From positions 1 through 54,554 of the forward strand of contig CAMYOJ010000038.1 in NCBI GenBank assembly GCA_947259985.1: DNA of 54,554 nucleotides. Direction: 5' to 3'. The position numbers and the translations under genes were made by a program. Below the pieces are notes generated by a model, which saw nothing but the letters and a program-made list of their open reading frames with translations, was not told the DNA's origin and did not search any database. Shown piece by piece: positions 1-8,948 of this stretch. Within the stretch, counting starts at the first letter, position 1, and each line of letters starts with the position of its first letter. This DNA comes from an uncultured Woeseiaceae bacterium. Its GTDB lineage: Bacteria; Pseudomonadota; Gammaproteobacteria; Steroidobacterales; Woeseiaceae.

Positions 1-336
1 CGCCCGGCGGCATTCCTCGATGACCTTCTCGGCACTGCTGCCGCCGGCCGCAAGCGCCCGATTGAACTCGCGGAACCCCGACTCGAAGATACTCGCCATT
101 CCCAGGCTGCCGCCTTTCGCGCGCCCGGCACTGCGGTACAGGGTATTGAGGTCGCCTCCTGACCAGAACGCGGCTTCGAATTCGTCGGACGCGTTTTTCG
201 TACGCCGGATCAGGCGCCGCTTGGTGAAGATGATGCTCCAGGACACCAGCGATGCCCCTATCAGCAGCAGCATAACGATCTGCACTGGCACACTCGCGTT
301 AATAAGGAGTCCGATGACGGACAGGTCTGCAGTCAT
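1..336 (-). CDS. tolQ: TolQ, Tol-Pal proton channel subunit (C-terminus outside window)
   Basis: The reading frame stays open from the ATG at 336 to the left edge, giving the first 112 residues. It starts [15 protein letters not shown], followed by a long hydrophobic segment at about residues 15-38 (VQIVMLLLIGASLVSW) and a basic stretch (TKRRLIRR). That is the usual N-terminal topology of TolQ, the ExbB/MotA-family inner-membrane protein that with TolR energises TolA during cell division and outer-membrane constriction. The ATG overlaps the stop codon of ybgC in an ATGA arrangement, so the two are translationally coupled, and ybgC-tolQ is the standard gammaproteobacterial order. The channel helices TM2 and TM3 lie outside the window. 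Confidence 0.9.
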   Translation of the reverse strand, partial: MTADLSVIGLLINASVPVQIVMLLLIGASLVSWSIIFTKRRLIRRTKNASDEFEAAFWSGGDLNTLYRSAGRAKGGSLGMASIFESGFREFNRALAAGGSSAEKVIEECRRA

Positions 337-749
337 GATCTGTGTTCCCCGAATAAGGACGATGGCATGCGCTTCGGCCGCATTGTGTCGGCGTCCAGGT
401 ACGCCGCTTTTACGTGGCTCGAGATGAGCAACTCACCGTCAATGTTGTCACGATAAATGTTCTGTTCGATGTCGAAAGCGACCCGGCTCAGGTTCGTGAG
501 CCGGGCCGTAACAATAAGTTCGTCGCTGAGTCGCGCCGGCGCGTGAAACTTGGTTTGGATCTCGGCGACGACAAATATGCGGCGTTCGTTCTCCGCGAGC
601 GCTACCATGTCCACACCGAGCGTGCGCAGCCACTCCGTGCGCGTGCGCTCCAGGAAACGAAAGTAGTTCGCGTAGTACACAACGCCCTGCGCGTCCGTGT
701 CCTCGTAGTAAACGCGCACGGGCCATTGGAAGGGTTTGTTGTCAGCCAT
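333..749 (-). CDS. ybgC: YbgC, Tol-Pal-associated acyl-CoA thioesterase
   Basis: This 138-residue protein has a single hot-dog-fold thioesterase domain of the 4-hydroxybenzoyl-CoA thioesterase family. The signature [20 protein letters not shown] at residues 15-34 carries the conserved Asp of the catalytic loop and the VVY-ANY core. Family members hydrolyse short-chain or acyl-carrier-linked thioesters in the cytoplasm and are always encoded at the head of the tol operon, although the link to Tol function is not fully explained. The gene overlaps the 3' end of ruvB by 8 bases and its stop overlaps the tolQ start, so it sits in one run of minus-strand genes. Its length is normal for the family. 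Confidence 0.93.
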   Translation of the reverse strand: MADNKPFQWPVRVYYEDTDAQGVVYYANYFRFLERTRTEWLRTLGVDMVALAENERRIFVVAEIQTKFHAPARLSDELIVTARLTNLSRVAFDIEQNIYRDNIDGELLISSHVKAAYLDADTMRPKRMPSSLFGEHRS

Positions 750-1788
750 TATTAAATCGTAACTCCTGGGTGCCGGGCCCGGCGGGTGGCGTCAGCCCGA
801 AGTGCAGGTAGGCGTTCTTCGTCGCCACGCGGCCGCGCGCCGTCCGCATCATGAAGCCCTGCTGGATCAGGTAAGGCTCGAGCACGTCCTCGATCGTGCC
901 GCGCTCCTCGCCGATAGCGGCTGCCAGGCTTTCAATGCCCACGGGTCCGCCATCGAATTTCTCGATAATTGTCCTGAGCAGACGCCGGTCCATGGCGTCG
1001 AAACCGTGTGGGTCAACCTGCAGGATATCCATCGCGCCCTCGGCAACCTTGCCGGTCACGACACCGTCGCCTTCGACTTCGGCGAAGTCGCGCACCCGTC
1101 GCAGCAGCCGGTTCGCGATGCGCGGCGTCCCGCGCGCGCGCGTCGCGATGGCCGTCGCGCCTGCGTCCTCGATCGGCAGGTTGAGGATACCGGCCGAGCG
1201 CCGGGCGATAGATTCGAGATCCGCCTCGGTATAGAACTCGAGCCGCTGCACGATGCCGAACCGGTCACGCAAAGGCGACGTCAGCAGTCCGGCACGCGTC
1301 GTCGCGCCGACCAGCGTGAAAGGCTGCAGATCGAGCTTGATCGAGCGCGCCGCCGGTCCCTCGCCGATCATGATGTCGAGCTGGAAATCCTCCATCGCCG
1401 GGTACAGCACCTCCTCGACGACCGGGCTCAGCCGGTGGATCTCGTCGACGAACAAGACGTCGTTCGGCTCGAGATTGGTCAGGATCGCGGCCAGATCACC
1501 CGGGCGTTCGAGCACAGGACCCGACGTGTGGCGCATATTGACGCCCATCTCGTTGGCGACAATATGCGCCAGTGTGGTCTTGCCGAGCCCCGGCGGCCCG
1601 AAAATAAGGACATGATCCAGCGCTTCGCTGCGCCGCCTGGCGGCCTCGATGAAAACGCCCATCTGTTTCTTGACGCCGGGCTGGCCGACATACTCGTCGA
1701 GCTTCTGCGGACGAATGGCCCGGTCGAAGGCACGGTCGTCCGGGGCCGGCTCGGCGCTTGTCAGGCGATCATGTTCCACGCTGGCCAT
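742..1788 (-). CDS. ruvB: RuvB, Holliday junction branch-migration helicase
   Basis: A 348-residue AAA+ ATPase that forms hexameric motors on DNA arms and drives branch migration of Holliday junctions with RuvA. Visible motifs are Walker A (GPPGLGKTT, about residues 64-72), Walker B with DEIH ([10 protein letters not shown]), the sensor-1 region [18 protein letters not shown], and a C-terminal winged-helix domain ending after [13 protein letters not shown]. The length matches the E. coli protein. The start codon follows the ruvA stop directly, so ruvA-ruvB are co-transcribed. Nothing in the sequence looks degraded. Confidence 0.97.
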   Translation of the reverse strand: MASVEHDRLTSAEPAPDDRAFDRAIRPQKLDEYVGQPGVKKQMGVFIEAARRRSEALDHVLIFGPPGLGKTTLAHIVANEMGVNMRHTSGPVLERPGDLAAILTNLEPNDVLFVDEIHRLSPVVEEVLYPAMEDFQLDIMIGEGPAARSIKLDLQPFTLVGATTRAGLLTSPLRDRFGIVQRLEFYTEADLESIARRSAGILNLPIEDAGATAIATRARGTPRIANRLLRRVRDFAEVEGDGVVTGKVAEGAMDILQVDPHGFDAMDRRLLRTIIEKFDGGPVGIESLAAAIGEERGTIEDVLEPYLIQQGFMMRTARGRVATKNAYLHFGLTPPAGPGTQELRFNNG

Positions 1789-2379
1789 CTACTGGGCCGC
1801 CTGTCGCAAGGCCTGCCGGATGATTTCTTCGGCCGACTTGTCTTCGATATCGAGTTTGCTGATCAACTTGTTAACCTCGTTCGCCTTGTAGCCCAGCGCG
1901 ACCAGCGCATCGAACGCCTCGCTGCGTGCGCTCGCCTCGACTTTTACGGCCGTGCCCCCACCCTGAGGTGACGTCACGGTATCTATGCGATCCCGCATCT
2001 CTATGATCAGGCGTTCCGCCGTCTTCTTGCCGACGCCAGGTATTTTCGACAGCGTCGTCGTGTCCTCGTACTCGACGCACCGCCGGAAGTCATTGGCCGT
2101 CATCGCCGACAACACGCCCAGGGCCATCTTGGCGCCGACGCGATTGACTTTTAAGAGTGTCCTGAAGAGCGTACGTTCCTCGTCGCTCGAAAAGCCGTAC
2201 AGAATCTGCGCGTCCTCGCGCACGAGCAGATGTGTGTGCAGAAACAACTCGGCGCCAACATCCGGCAGGTCCAGAAACGTCGACATCGGCGTCTCGACCT
2301 CGTAACCCACGCCGCTGCACTCGACCACGATGTGCGGCGCCTGTTTGAAGGTCAGTCGACCTCGAAGCGAGCCAATCAT
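1789..2379 (-). CDS. ruvA: RuvA, Holliday junction-binding subunit
   Basis: A 196-residue protein beginning MIGSLRGRLTFKQAP. The frame is open further upstream, but the start is placed at 2379 because homologues begin with this OB-fold segment and the ATG overlaps the ruvC stop codon (ATGA). The central helix-hairpin-helix region (about residues 72-125) contains IPGVGKKTAERLIIEM, a typical DNA-backbone-binding HhH. The C-terminal domain III (FDALVALGYKANEVNKL) contacts RuvB. It tetramerises on four-way junctions and loads RuvB hexamers. The length is close to the usual 200 residues. Confidence 0.95.
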   Translation of the reverse strand: MIGSLRGRLTFKQAPHIVVECSGVGYEVETPMSTFLDLPDVGAELFLHTHLLVREDAQILYGFSSDEERTLFRTLLKVNRVGAKMALGVLSAMTANDFRRCVEYEDTTTLSKIPGVGKKTAERLIIEMRDRIDTVTSPQGGGTAVKVEASARSEAFDALVALGYKANEVNKLISKLDIEDKSAEEIIRQALRQAAQ

Positions 2380-2891
2380 CTCGAGCCCGCAATTGCGCTG
2401 CCGAGTTCCCTGTGCACGCGGCGCTGGTTGCCATGGCACAGCGCCGCCGCGAGAGCATCGGCCGCATCGGGGGCCGGCGTGCCCGCGAGATTCAGCATGG
2501 ACACGATCATGTGCTGGACCTGATCCTTGGTTGCAGAGCCTGTACCGACGACGGCCTGCTTTATCTCGCGCGGCGCATATTCGACAACCTCGAGGTCGTA
2601 CTCGAAGGTCGCGCACAGAGCGGCCGAACGCGCCTGCCCAAGCTTGAGCGCGCTGCCCGCGTTCTTGTGCATGAACACGCTCTCGATGGCCACGATATCG
2701 GGCCTGTACTCCGTGACGATATCTCTCACCGACTCGAATATCTGCCGCAGTCGGTCCGGGAAGTCGCCGTCCAGGCTCTTCACCGTGCCACTGGCCACAT
2801 AAAGAGGGCTATCGCCCACGAAGTCGAGAATACCGAAGCCCGTCATTCGCGAACCTGGGTCAATACCGAGTATGCGTCGCTTGTCGCTCAA
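2376..2891 (-). CDS. ruvC: RuvC, Holliday junction resolvase
   Basis: A 171-residue RNase H-fold endonuclease that cuts Holliday junctions symmetrically. Acidic catalytic residues are visible in ILGIDPGSRMTGFG (Asp near residue 9), VAIESVFM (Glu) and the C-terminal PDAADALAAALCH (two Asp). The start is chosen as TTG at 2891: it gives the family length and N-terminus, and is preceded by a GAGA-type ribosome site just after the yebC stop at 2899. A longer in-frame ATG at 2963 would add 24 residues inside yebC. The gene ends in an ATGA overlap with ruvA. Confidence 0.93.
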   Translation of the reverse strand: MSDKRRILGIDPGSRMTGFGILDFVGDSPLYVASGTVKSLDGDFPDRLRQIFESVRDIVTEYRPDIVAIESVFMHKNAGSALKLGQARSAALCATFEYDLEVVEYAPREIKQAVVGTGSATKDQVQHMIVSMLNLAGTPAPDAADALAAALCHGNQRRVHRELGSAIAGSR

Positions 2892-2898
2892 GTTTGTC

Positions 2899-3642
2899 TC
2901 AGATCTGCGCCAGCACGTCTTCGCCGATGTCAGCGTTGCTGTAAACTTCCTGCACGTCGTCAAGGTCCTCGAGCAACTCGAGCAGCTTGATCATCGAACT
3001 GGCTTCCTTGACCTCGAGCGACGCACTCGTAGACGCGCGCATCGTGATCTGTGCGGTCTCGGCTTCGAGCCCGGCGCCGACCAGTCCGTCCCGCACCTGT
3101 TCGAAATCATCGGGCTCGGTCAGCACTTCGATAGAGCCATCGTCTTCGACAATCACGTCTTCGGCGCCAGCTTCGATGGCCGCCTCCATGATTGTGTCTT
3201 CATTGGCTCCCGCGGGAAACAGGACCTGACCGACCTTGTTGAACAGGTAGTTCACCGAGCCGTCAGCGCCGAGATTGCCGCCAAACTTGGAAAATGCATG
3301 CCGAACCTCGGCCACGGTCCGATTGCGATTGTCAGTCAGGCAGTCGACCATGACGGCCGTGCCGCCCGGCCCGTAACCCTCGTAACGAATCTCCACGTAA
3401 TCGGCGCCGTCAGTTTCACCGGCACCGCGCTTGATGGCGCGTTCGATGTTGTCCTTGGGCATGGACTGGCCCTTGGCCTTGTCAACGGCCAGGCGCAACC
3501 TGGGATTCGCGTCCAGATCGCTGCCACCCATTTTCGCGGCGACGGTTATTTCACGTATCAGCTTCGTGAATAATTTGCCGCGCTTCTTGTCCTGGGCGCC
3601 CTTGCGATGCTGAATATTGGCCCATTTACTGTGTCCTGCCAT
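2899..3642 (-). CDS. yebC: YebC/TACO1-family translational or transcriptional regulator
   Basis: A 247-residue protein starting [14 protein letters not shown], the diagnostic N-terminus of the YebC family. The open frame extends about 59 codons further upstream, but nothing there resembles the family. It has the three-domain organisation of the family with an acidic central part ([15 protein letters not shown]). YebC proteins are reported both as DNA-binding regulators and as ribosome-associated factors easing stalls at proline-rich stretches, and the sequence does not decide between these. It lies immediately upstream of ruvC, the standard proteobacterial neighbour, and diverges from relA. 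Confidence 0.95.
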   Translation of the reverse strand: MAGHSKWANIQHRKGAQDKKRGKLFTKLIREITVAAKMGGSDLDANPRLRLAVDKAKGQSMPKDNIERAIKRGAGETDGADYVEIRYEGYGPGGTAVMVDCLTDNRNRTVAEVRHAFSKFGGNLGADGSVNYLFNKVGQVLFPAGANEDTIMEAAIEAGAEDVIVEDDGSIEVLTEPDDFEQVRDGLVGAGLEAETAQITMRASTSASLEVKEASSMIKLLELLEDLDDVQEVYSNADIGEDVLAQI

Positions 3643-3725
3643 GTTGTCCTGCTTTTCATGCCCAACGAAACTGCGCGTATGATAACGGGTATTACCGCGA
3701 CAGGCATACCTCGGAAGCCGCCAGA

Positions 3726-5858
3726 ATGTCCGTAAGTACCGTAGAAAATCGCCAAGCCGACAGTGACCGGAGTGACGCCGTCGCGGCCGTACGGAATTAC
3801 CTGGACGGCTTGCCGTCAAAAGACGGACTCGACAACGCGCTCGATGAAGGCCGCAGGATCGCGGAGATCGTCGCGCCGCTCGGCTTACCCGAAAGCCTGC
3901 TCGCGGCGGTACTCGTGTACCCGCTCTACAGGGACGGGTTTGTTAGCTCTAAATCCTTACAAAACAATGAATTAAATGATATTTCTAGATTTGTTATAGG
4001 ATTGGAGCAACTTAACCAGTTCTCCCTGCCCGAGCACTGGCAGCCTGGCGAAGCGCTCGCGGTACAGCAATCCGAAGCACTCAGAAAGATGTTGCTGGCC
4101 GTCGTATCCGACGTGCGTCTCGTTCTCGTACGTATCGCCGAGCAGCTGTATCGCCTGCGTACGGCGAAGAAAGCACCGCGTGAGGTGCAACACGCACTCG
4201 CACTCGAGACGCGCGAGATATACGCCGCGCTCGCGAGCCGCCTCGGTGTCTGGCAACTCAAATGGGAACTCGAAGACCTGGCTTTTCGCTATCTGGAACC
4301 CGAGACCTACCTGGAGATCGCGCGCACGCTCAAGGAGAAACGCGGCGAGCGAGAGGGCTTCATCGAGAAATTCCAGCGAACCCTCAAGCGTGAACTCGAA
4401 AAACAAGGGATCGAATCCACGATTTCCGGACGGCCAAAGCACATCTATTCGATTTGGCGCAAAATGCAACGCAAGGATCGAGGCATCGAATCGCTGTACG
4501 ACATTCGCGCCATGCGCATCATGGTCGATGACGTCGGCGCCTGCTACGCGGCGCTTGGTGTCGTGCACAACCTCTGGTCTTACATCCCGGGCGAGTTTGA
4601 CGATTACATCGCCAACCCCAAGGAAAACAACTACCAGTCGCTGCATACGGCTGTCGTCGGGCCCGAAGGCAAGACGGTCGAGATACAGATCCGTACCTTC
4701 GAGATGCATCGCCACGCGGAGCTCGGCGTCGCAGCGCACTGGCGTTACAAGGAGGGAGGCGGCACGCCTGCGGCATTCGATCAGAAGATCACATTTCTGC
4801 GCCAGCTACTCGAACCGACGGACGATGGCGCCGACCTGCTCGACCAGATTCGTGAAGATTTTTTCGAGGACCGGGTGTATGCGGTCAGCCCCAAAGGCGA
4901 CGTCGTCGAATTGCCGGCGGGCGCGACGCCGCTGGACTTTGCGTACCACGTGCACACGCAGGTCGGTCATCGCTGCCGCGGCGCCAAGGTGAACGGCCGC
5001 ATCGTGCCCCTGACCTACCACGTCGAGAACGGTGACCAGATCGAGATCATCACGGGTAGCCAGGCAAGACCCAGCCGCGACTGGCTGAGTCCCAAGCTCG
5101 GCTACCTTGCGGGTGCCCGGGCACGAGCCAAGGTCCGTAACTGGTTTCGTCACCAGGACCGGGACCAGCATCAGCGCCAGGGTCGGGAAGTCCTCGAGCG
5201 CGAGCTGGCTCGGCTGAATGTCAGGGATGTAACGACTGACAGCATCGCCCGGCAGCTCAAGCACAAGAATACTGAGGCCTTGTGCGTAGCTTTGGGCGCG
5301 GGGGACCTGACCTCGGCATCGATCGCGACCGCACTGCAAAACCTGCGTGGAGACGAGCTCCCGGATCGCATACGCACACGCAGGCCTGCAAAAAAGAAAG
5401 ACGGCAAATCGGATTCGATCGCCGTTACCGGCGTGGGCGATCTCATGTGCAACTTCGCGCGCTGCTGCCGCCCGGTGCCACCCGAAGCGATCGCCGGGTA
5501 CATCACGCAGGGGCGCGGCGTCAGCATTCACCGCCAGGATTGCGGGAACTACCTGAGCCTGAACCAGCGACACCCGGAGCGGGTGGTTGAAATCAACTGG
5601 GGCGAGCAGGACGAAGGCGCCTACCCCGTCGACCTGACGCTGCACGCGTTTGACCGCAACGGCCTGATAAGAGACATCACGGCCGTGCTGGCAGACGACG
5701 ATGCCAACGTGATGGACCTCAAGAGCCACACGGACAAGCGCTCCATGCAGGTCGTCATGGACATCAGTATAGAGATCAAGGATCTGCCGACTCTGAGCAC
5801 GGCGATTACGCGGCTCGAGCAGGTCCCGAACGTGGTGTCGGTCAGGCGCAAGGCCTGA
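3726..5858 (+). CDS. relA: RelA-type ppGpp synthetase
   Basis: A 710-residue RelA/SpoT homologue that makes the alarmone (p)ppGpp from GTP/GDP and ATP when uncharged tRNA occupies the ribosome. The N-terminal hydrolase region has lost the HD signature; the corresponding stretch reads [10 protein letters not shown], so hydrolase activity is not expected. The synthetase domain carries [18 protein letters not shown] from residue 290; EFDD is the acidic variant of monofunctional RelA rather than the basic one of SpoT. A TGS domain ([18 protein letters not shown]) and a C-terminal ACT domain follow. Codons 72-97 (3939-4016) form a strikingly AT-rich rare-codon island. The gene diverges from yebC and converges on qmcA with an 18-base gap. 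Confidence 0.95.
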   Translation: MSVSTVENRQADSDRSDAVAAVRNYLDGLPSKDGLDNALDEGRRIAEIVAPLGLPESLLAAVLVYPLYRDGFVSSKSLQNNELNDISRFVIGLEQLNQFSLPEHWQPGEALAVQQSEALRKMLLAVVSDVRLVLVRIAEQLYRLRTAKKAPREVQHALALETREIYAALASRLGVWQLKWELEDLAFRYLEPETYLEIARTLKEKRGEREGFIEKFQRTLKRELEKQGIESTISGRPKHIYSIWRKMQRKDRGIESLYDIRAMRIMVDDVGACYAALGVVHNLWSYIPGEFDDYIANPKENNYQSLHTAVVGPEGKTVEIQIRTFEMHRHAELGVAAHWRYKEGGGTPAAFDQKITFLRQLLEPTDDGADLLDQIREDFFEDRVYAVSPKGDVVELPAGATPLDFAYHVHTQVGHRCRGAKVNGRIVPLTYHVENGDQIEIITGSQARPSRDWLSPKLGYLAGARARAKVRNWFRHQDRDQHQRQGREVLERELARLNVRDVTTDSIARQLKHKNTEALCVALGAGDLTSASIATALQNLRGDELPDRIRTRRPAKKKDGKSDSIAVTGVGDLMCNFARCCRPVPPEAIAGYITQGRGVSIHRQDCGNYLSLNQRHPERVVEINWGEQDEGAYPVDLTLHAFDRNGLIRDITAVLADDDANVMDLKSHTDKRSMQVVMDISIEIKDLPTLSTAITRLEQVPNVVSVRRKA

Positions 5859-5876
5859 CCGACATGCGCTTTGCTA

Positions 5877-6803
5877 TCAGGTGACCGCGGGCTTGCCCTT
5901 GGCGATATCCGTCGCCAATGCCATCATCGAGGTCAGGTCGGCGAGGTTCGCCGGCACGACGTAGGTATTACCGGTCTTCGCCAGGTTGCCGAATTCACCG
6001 ATGTACTGCTCGGCGATACGTAACTGCATGGCCTCGGCGCCGCCATCAGCGATGACCGAAGTCGCGACGCGACGCAGGCCCTCAGCGGTCGCAGTGGCAA
6101 CTGCAAGAATCGCCTCGGCCTCACCCTGTGCTTCGTTGATCTGTTGCTGCTTGGCCGCTTCTGACTCCTTGATGACGCGCTGCTTTTCGCCCTCGGCCTC
6201 GTTGATCTTGGCGTCTCGCTCGCCTTCTGACGTCAGGATGACGGCGCGCTTTTCTCGCTCGGCGCGCATCTGCTTCTCCATCGCGCTCAGGACGTCTTGT
6301 GGCGGGTTGATGTTCTTGATCTCGTAACGCAGCACTTTTACACCCCAGGGATCACTGGCCTTGTCGAGTTCGGCCACTACGTTCTGGTTGATCGTGCTAC
6401 GCTCTTCAAACGTTCGATCGAGATCGATCTTGCCGATCTCGCTACGCAATGTCGTCTGCGCAAGCTGCGAAATGGCGAACATGTAGTTACCGATTCCGTA
6501 GGAGGCACGGCCCGGATCCAGCACCTGCATGTAGAGGACGCCGTCGACGCCGACCTGCACGTTGTCATTGGTGATGCAAACCTGCTCCGCGATATCGACA
6601 GCCTGCTCCTTCAGCGTGTGCTTGTAGGCGACTCGTTCGAGGAACGGGATCAGGATATGAAATCCGGCATTGAGCGTCTTGGAGTATTTGCCGAGACGTT
6701 CGATGACGAAAGCGTTTTGCTGCGGGACGACGATGGCCGTCTTTATCAGGATGATAATGACGACAAATACGACGCCCAGCGAAACGAAAAGGGAGGTGTC
6801 CAT
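5877..6803 (-). CDS. qmcA: SPFH/Band 7 membrane protein, QmcA/stomatin-like
   Basis: A 308-residue protein with one N-terminal transmembrane segment (residues 5-27), an SPFH domain (from about VVPQQNAFVIERLGKY to INPPQDV) and a long charged coiled coil rich in Glu, Ala, Lys and Arg (about residues 175-250). The motif ERLGKYSKTLNAGFHILIPF is typical of QmcA/stomatin proteins, which assemble large ring-shaped cages at the inner membrane and are linked to protease or membrane-quality control. The ATG is preceded by AAAGGA. It lies 22 bases downstream of nfeD, the classic partner, so the two should form one operon. Confidence 0.93.
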   Translation of the reverse strand: MDTSLFVSLGVVFVVIIILIKTAIVVPQQNAFVIERLGKYSKTLNAGFHILIPFLERVAYKHTLKEQAVDIAEQVCITNDNVQVGVDGVLYMQVLDPGRASYGIGNYMFAISQLAQTTLRSEIGKIDLDRTFEERSTINQNVVAELDKASDPWGVKVLRYEIKNINPPQDVLSAMEKQMRAEREKRAVILTSEGERDAKINEAEGEKQRVIKESEAAKQQQINEAQGEAEAILAVATATAEGLRRVATSVIADGGAEAMQLRIAEQYIGEFGNLAKTGNTYVVPANLADLTSMMALATDIAKGKPAVT

Positions 6804-6825
6804 AGGTGCTTCCTTTAATTAAGAT

Positions 6826-7257
6826 CTAATCTGCTTCGATGTGTAATGTCAGGCCGTCGACCCTGACGACCGTCGCGCGCGAGCCGCCTGCGATCGGCGA
6901 GGATCCGGTATTGCGCACTGTCCATTTGCTGCCGCGGTATTCGAGGCGCGTCTCCGCGCCGGGTGCGAGCTCCTCTTTAACGTTCACGGTATTCCCGGAC
7001 AGAGTCTCGTGAAATCCGACAGCGCCGCCGCGGATCTTCTCGTAGAGACTCTTTCTAAAAGTAAAGAATGAAATCAGGGAAAGTGCGGCAAATGCCATCC
7101 ACTGAGCCCACTCAGGCATCGCGATGCCCAACAAACCGGCAAGGCCAACCAGTGCCGCCGAAACACCGAGGAACACCAGGTAGAACTGCGCGTCGATAGC
7201 AAACAGTTCCGCGCCGAGCAAGACAGCGCCAAGAATCATCCAACCCCACCACGTCAT
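6826..7257 (-). CDS. NfeD-family membrane protein (YbbK-like)
   Basis: A 143-residue protein starting MTWWGWMILGAVLLGAELF. The ATG at 7257 is favoured over an earlier in-frame start because a clear AGGAG lies about seven bases before it. It has two to three hydrophobic segments in the first 75 residues followed by a small OB-fold-like beta domain (EELAPGAETRLEYRGSKW). Short NfeD proteins of this kind anchor stomatin/QmcA-type SPFH assemblies, and the gene sits directly upstream of qmcA. Residues around LISFFTFRKSLYEK use AT-rich codons unlike the rest of the gene. Confidence 0.9.
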   Translation of the reverse strand: MTWWGWMILGAVLLGAELFAIDAQFYLVFLGVSAALVGLAGLLGIAMPEWAQWMAFAALSLISFFTFRKSLYEKIRGGAVGFHETLSGNTVNVKEELAPGAETRLEYRGSKWTVRNTGSSPIAGGSRATVVRVDGLTLHIEAD

Positions 7258-7392
7258 CGTTGAGCTCCTTTGTTTCCTTCTGTTCACTATATCTTGAATC
7301 ACATACTGGCGGCAGCTTGAAAGACACTCGCACTGTCCCCATATGCGGTACCATTCTGTGCGCCGCAGACGAAAAACAATCAGGGGGACGGC

Positions 7393-8859
7393 ATGCAGGA
7401 TATCGTTGCGACCATTAATTCTTTTGTCTGGAGCCCGGCACTCATCTACTTGTGTCTCGGCGCCGGGCTGTTCTTCTCGATATTGACGCGCTTCGTCCAG
7501 GTACGGCTGTTCAAGGAGATGCTGCGCCTGCTGTTTTCGTCGAAGGAATCCGATCGCGGCATTTCGTCCTTCCAGGCCCTTGCCGTGTCACTGTCCGGTC
7601 GCGTAGGAACCGGCAATATCGCCGGCGTCGCTGCCGCCATCGGTTTCGGCGGCCCGGGCGCCGTCTTCTGGATGTGGGTTGTTGCGTTCCTTGGCGCCTC
7701 GACGGCCTACGTCGAATCAGCGCTCGGCCAGATCTACAAAGAAGAAGACGAAGGCCAGTACCGCGGTGGTCCTGCTTATTACATCGAGAAAGCGATGGGC
7801 CAGAAGTGGTACGCGTGGATATTCGCTATCTCGACGATTATTGCTGTCGGAATGCTACTCCCCGGCGTGCAGTCGAACAGCATCGGCAATGCGGCGCAGC
7901 TCGCAATCGGCGGCGAATCAACCCTGCAATTCTTCGGCGACAGCGTACCGGTAACAAAGATGGTGACAGCGATCGTCGTCGTCGCGATCCTCGGCTTCAT
8001 CATTTTCGGCGGCGTGAAGCGAATAGCACACGTCACGCAGGTAGTCGTGCCGTTCATGGCCCTCGGCTATATCATCATGGCGCTCGGCATCATCGCTATG
8101 CATATTACCGAGCTGCCCGGAATCGTCGCATTGATCTTCACCGATGCGTTCACGCCGATGGCGGGTGTCGGGGCCGCAATCGGCTGGGGCGTGAAGCGCG
8201 GCGTCTATTCGAATGAGGCCGGACAGGGCACAGGGCCGCATGCGGCAGCCGCGTCCGAGGTGCAGCACCCCGCGCAGCAAGGCCTGGTTCAGGCGTTCTC
8301 TGTTTATGTCGACACCCTGTTCGTTTGTTCGGCGACGGCCTTCATGATCCTGATCACCAACCAGTACTACGTAACGGGTCTGGCCGAGGCAGTCAGCGGC
8401 GGCGCCCTGGGAAGCGAAGTGATCATCAGCAGCCCCGCATTCACGCAGCTGGCGCTCCAGAGCGTCATAGGTGGATTCGGCAAGACGTTTGTCGCAATCG
8501 CGTTGTTCTTCTTCGCCTTTACAACGCTCCTTGCCTACTACTACATCGCCGAAACCAACGTGGCTTATATCAGGCGCACGTTCAAATTCCCGTATGAACT
8601 GGTTTTGCTAAAGATCGTCCTGATGGGCTCGGTTTTCTATGGAACGATCCGGTCCGCCGACGTGGCCTGGGCGCTGGGTGACGTCGGCGTCGGGCTCATG
8701 GCCTGGCTCAACATCATCGGCATCCTGATCCTGTTCTTCATGGGCAGCCCGGCTTTACGCGCGCTTAAAGATTACGAATCTCAACGAAACGCCGGCGTGA
8801 CTGAATACACCTTCGATCCGAAGAAGCTCGGTATCAAGAACGCCAAATTCTGGGAATAG
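7393..8859 (+). CDS. AGCS-family sodium:alanine-type amino-acid symporter
   Basis: A 488-residue, highly hydrophobic protein with about eleven membrane helices. The signature SGRVGTGNIAGVAAAIGFGG near residue 68 and GWGVKRGVYSNEAGQGTGPH near residue 259 are hallmarks of the alanine/glycine:cation symporter family (AlsT/DagA/YaaJ). These import small neutral amino acids with sodium. A GGGGGA ribosome site precedes the ATG. The gene stands alone, divergent from nfeD/qmcA; 20 bases after its stop lies a long perfect stem-loop separating it from the convergent lpd. The exact substrate cannot be read from sequence. Confidence 0.93.
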   Translation: MQDIVATINSFVWSPALIYLCLGAGLFFSILTRFVQVRLFKEMLRLLFSSKESDRGISSFQALAVSLSGRVGTGNIAGVAAAIGFGGPGAVFWMWVVAFLGASTAYVESALGQIYKEEDEGQYRGGPAYYIEKAMGQKWYAWIFAISTIIAVGMLLPGVQSNSIGNAAQLAIGGESTLQFFGDSVPVTKMVTAIVVVAILGFIIFGGVKRIAHVTQVVVPFMALGYIIMALGIIAMHITELPGIVALIFTDAFTPMAGVGAAIGWGVKRGVYSNEAGQGTGPHAAAASEVQHPAQQGLVQAFSVYVDTLFVCSATAFMILITNQYYVTGLAEAVSGGALGSEVIISSPAFTQLALQSVIGGFGKTFVAIALFFFAFTTLLAYYYIAETNVAYIRRTFKFPYELVLLKIVLMGSVFYGTIRSADVAWALGDVGVGLMAWLNIIGILILFFMGSPALRALKDYESQRNAGVTEYTFDPKKLGIKNAKFWE

Positions 8860-8878
8860 GCACAGGCACGCAGCCGAC

Positions 8879-8933
8879 ATAATCGTTGGCGGACTGTCTC
8901 GCTTCGCTCGCTTTATGTCTCGCCAACGATTAT
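8879..8933. repeat. Long perfect stem-loop between convergent genes
   Basis: Thirteen bases at 8879-8891 (ATAATCGTTGGCG) are perfectly complementary to 8921-8933, and the stem can be extended by GAC/GTC across a single bulged T. The 29-base loop contains GCTTCGCTCGC. It fills the 89-base gap between the symporter and lpd stop codons. There is no T-tract on either side, so it is not a textbook intrinsic terminator. It could be a bidirectional transcript-end hairpin or a REP-type palindrome. Confidence 0.8.
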
Positions 8934-8948
8934 CTCGTCCGCGCGCCC

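Noticed and set aside
802..1971. 389-codon plus-strand frame over ruvB and ruvA
   Set aside because: It is the antisense of two conserved genes.
3643..3819. N-terminal extension of yebC
   Set aside because: The 59 codons upstream of MAGHSKW lie in the yebC-relA promoter region and in relA; no homologue has them.
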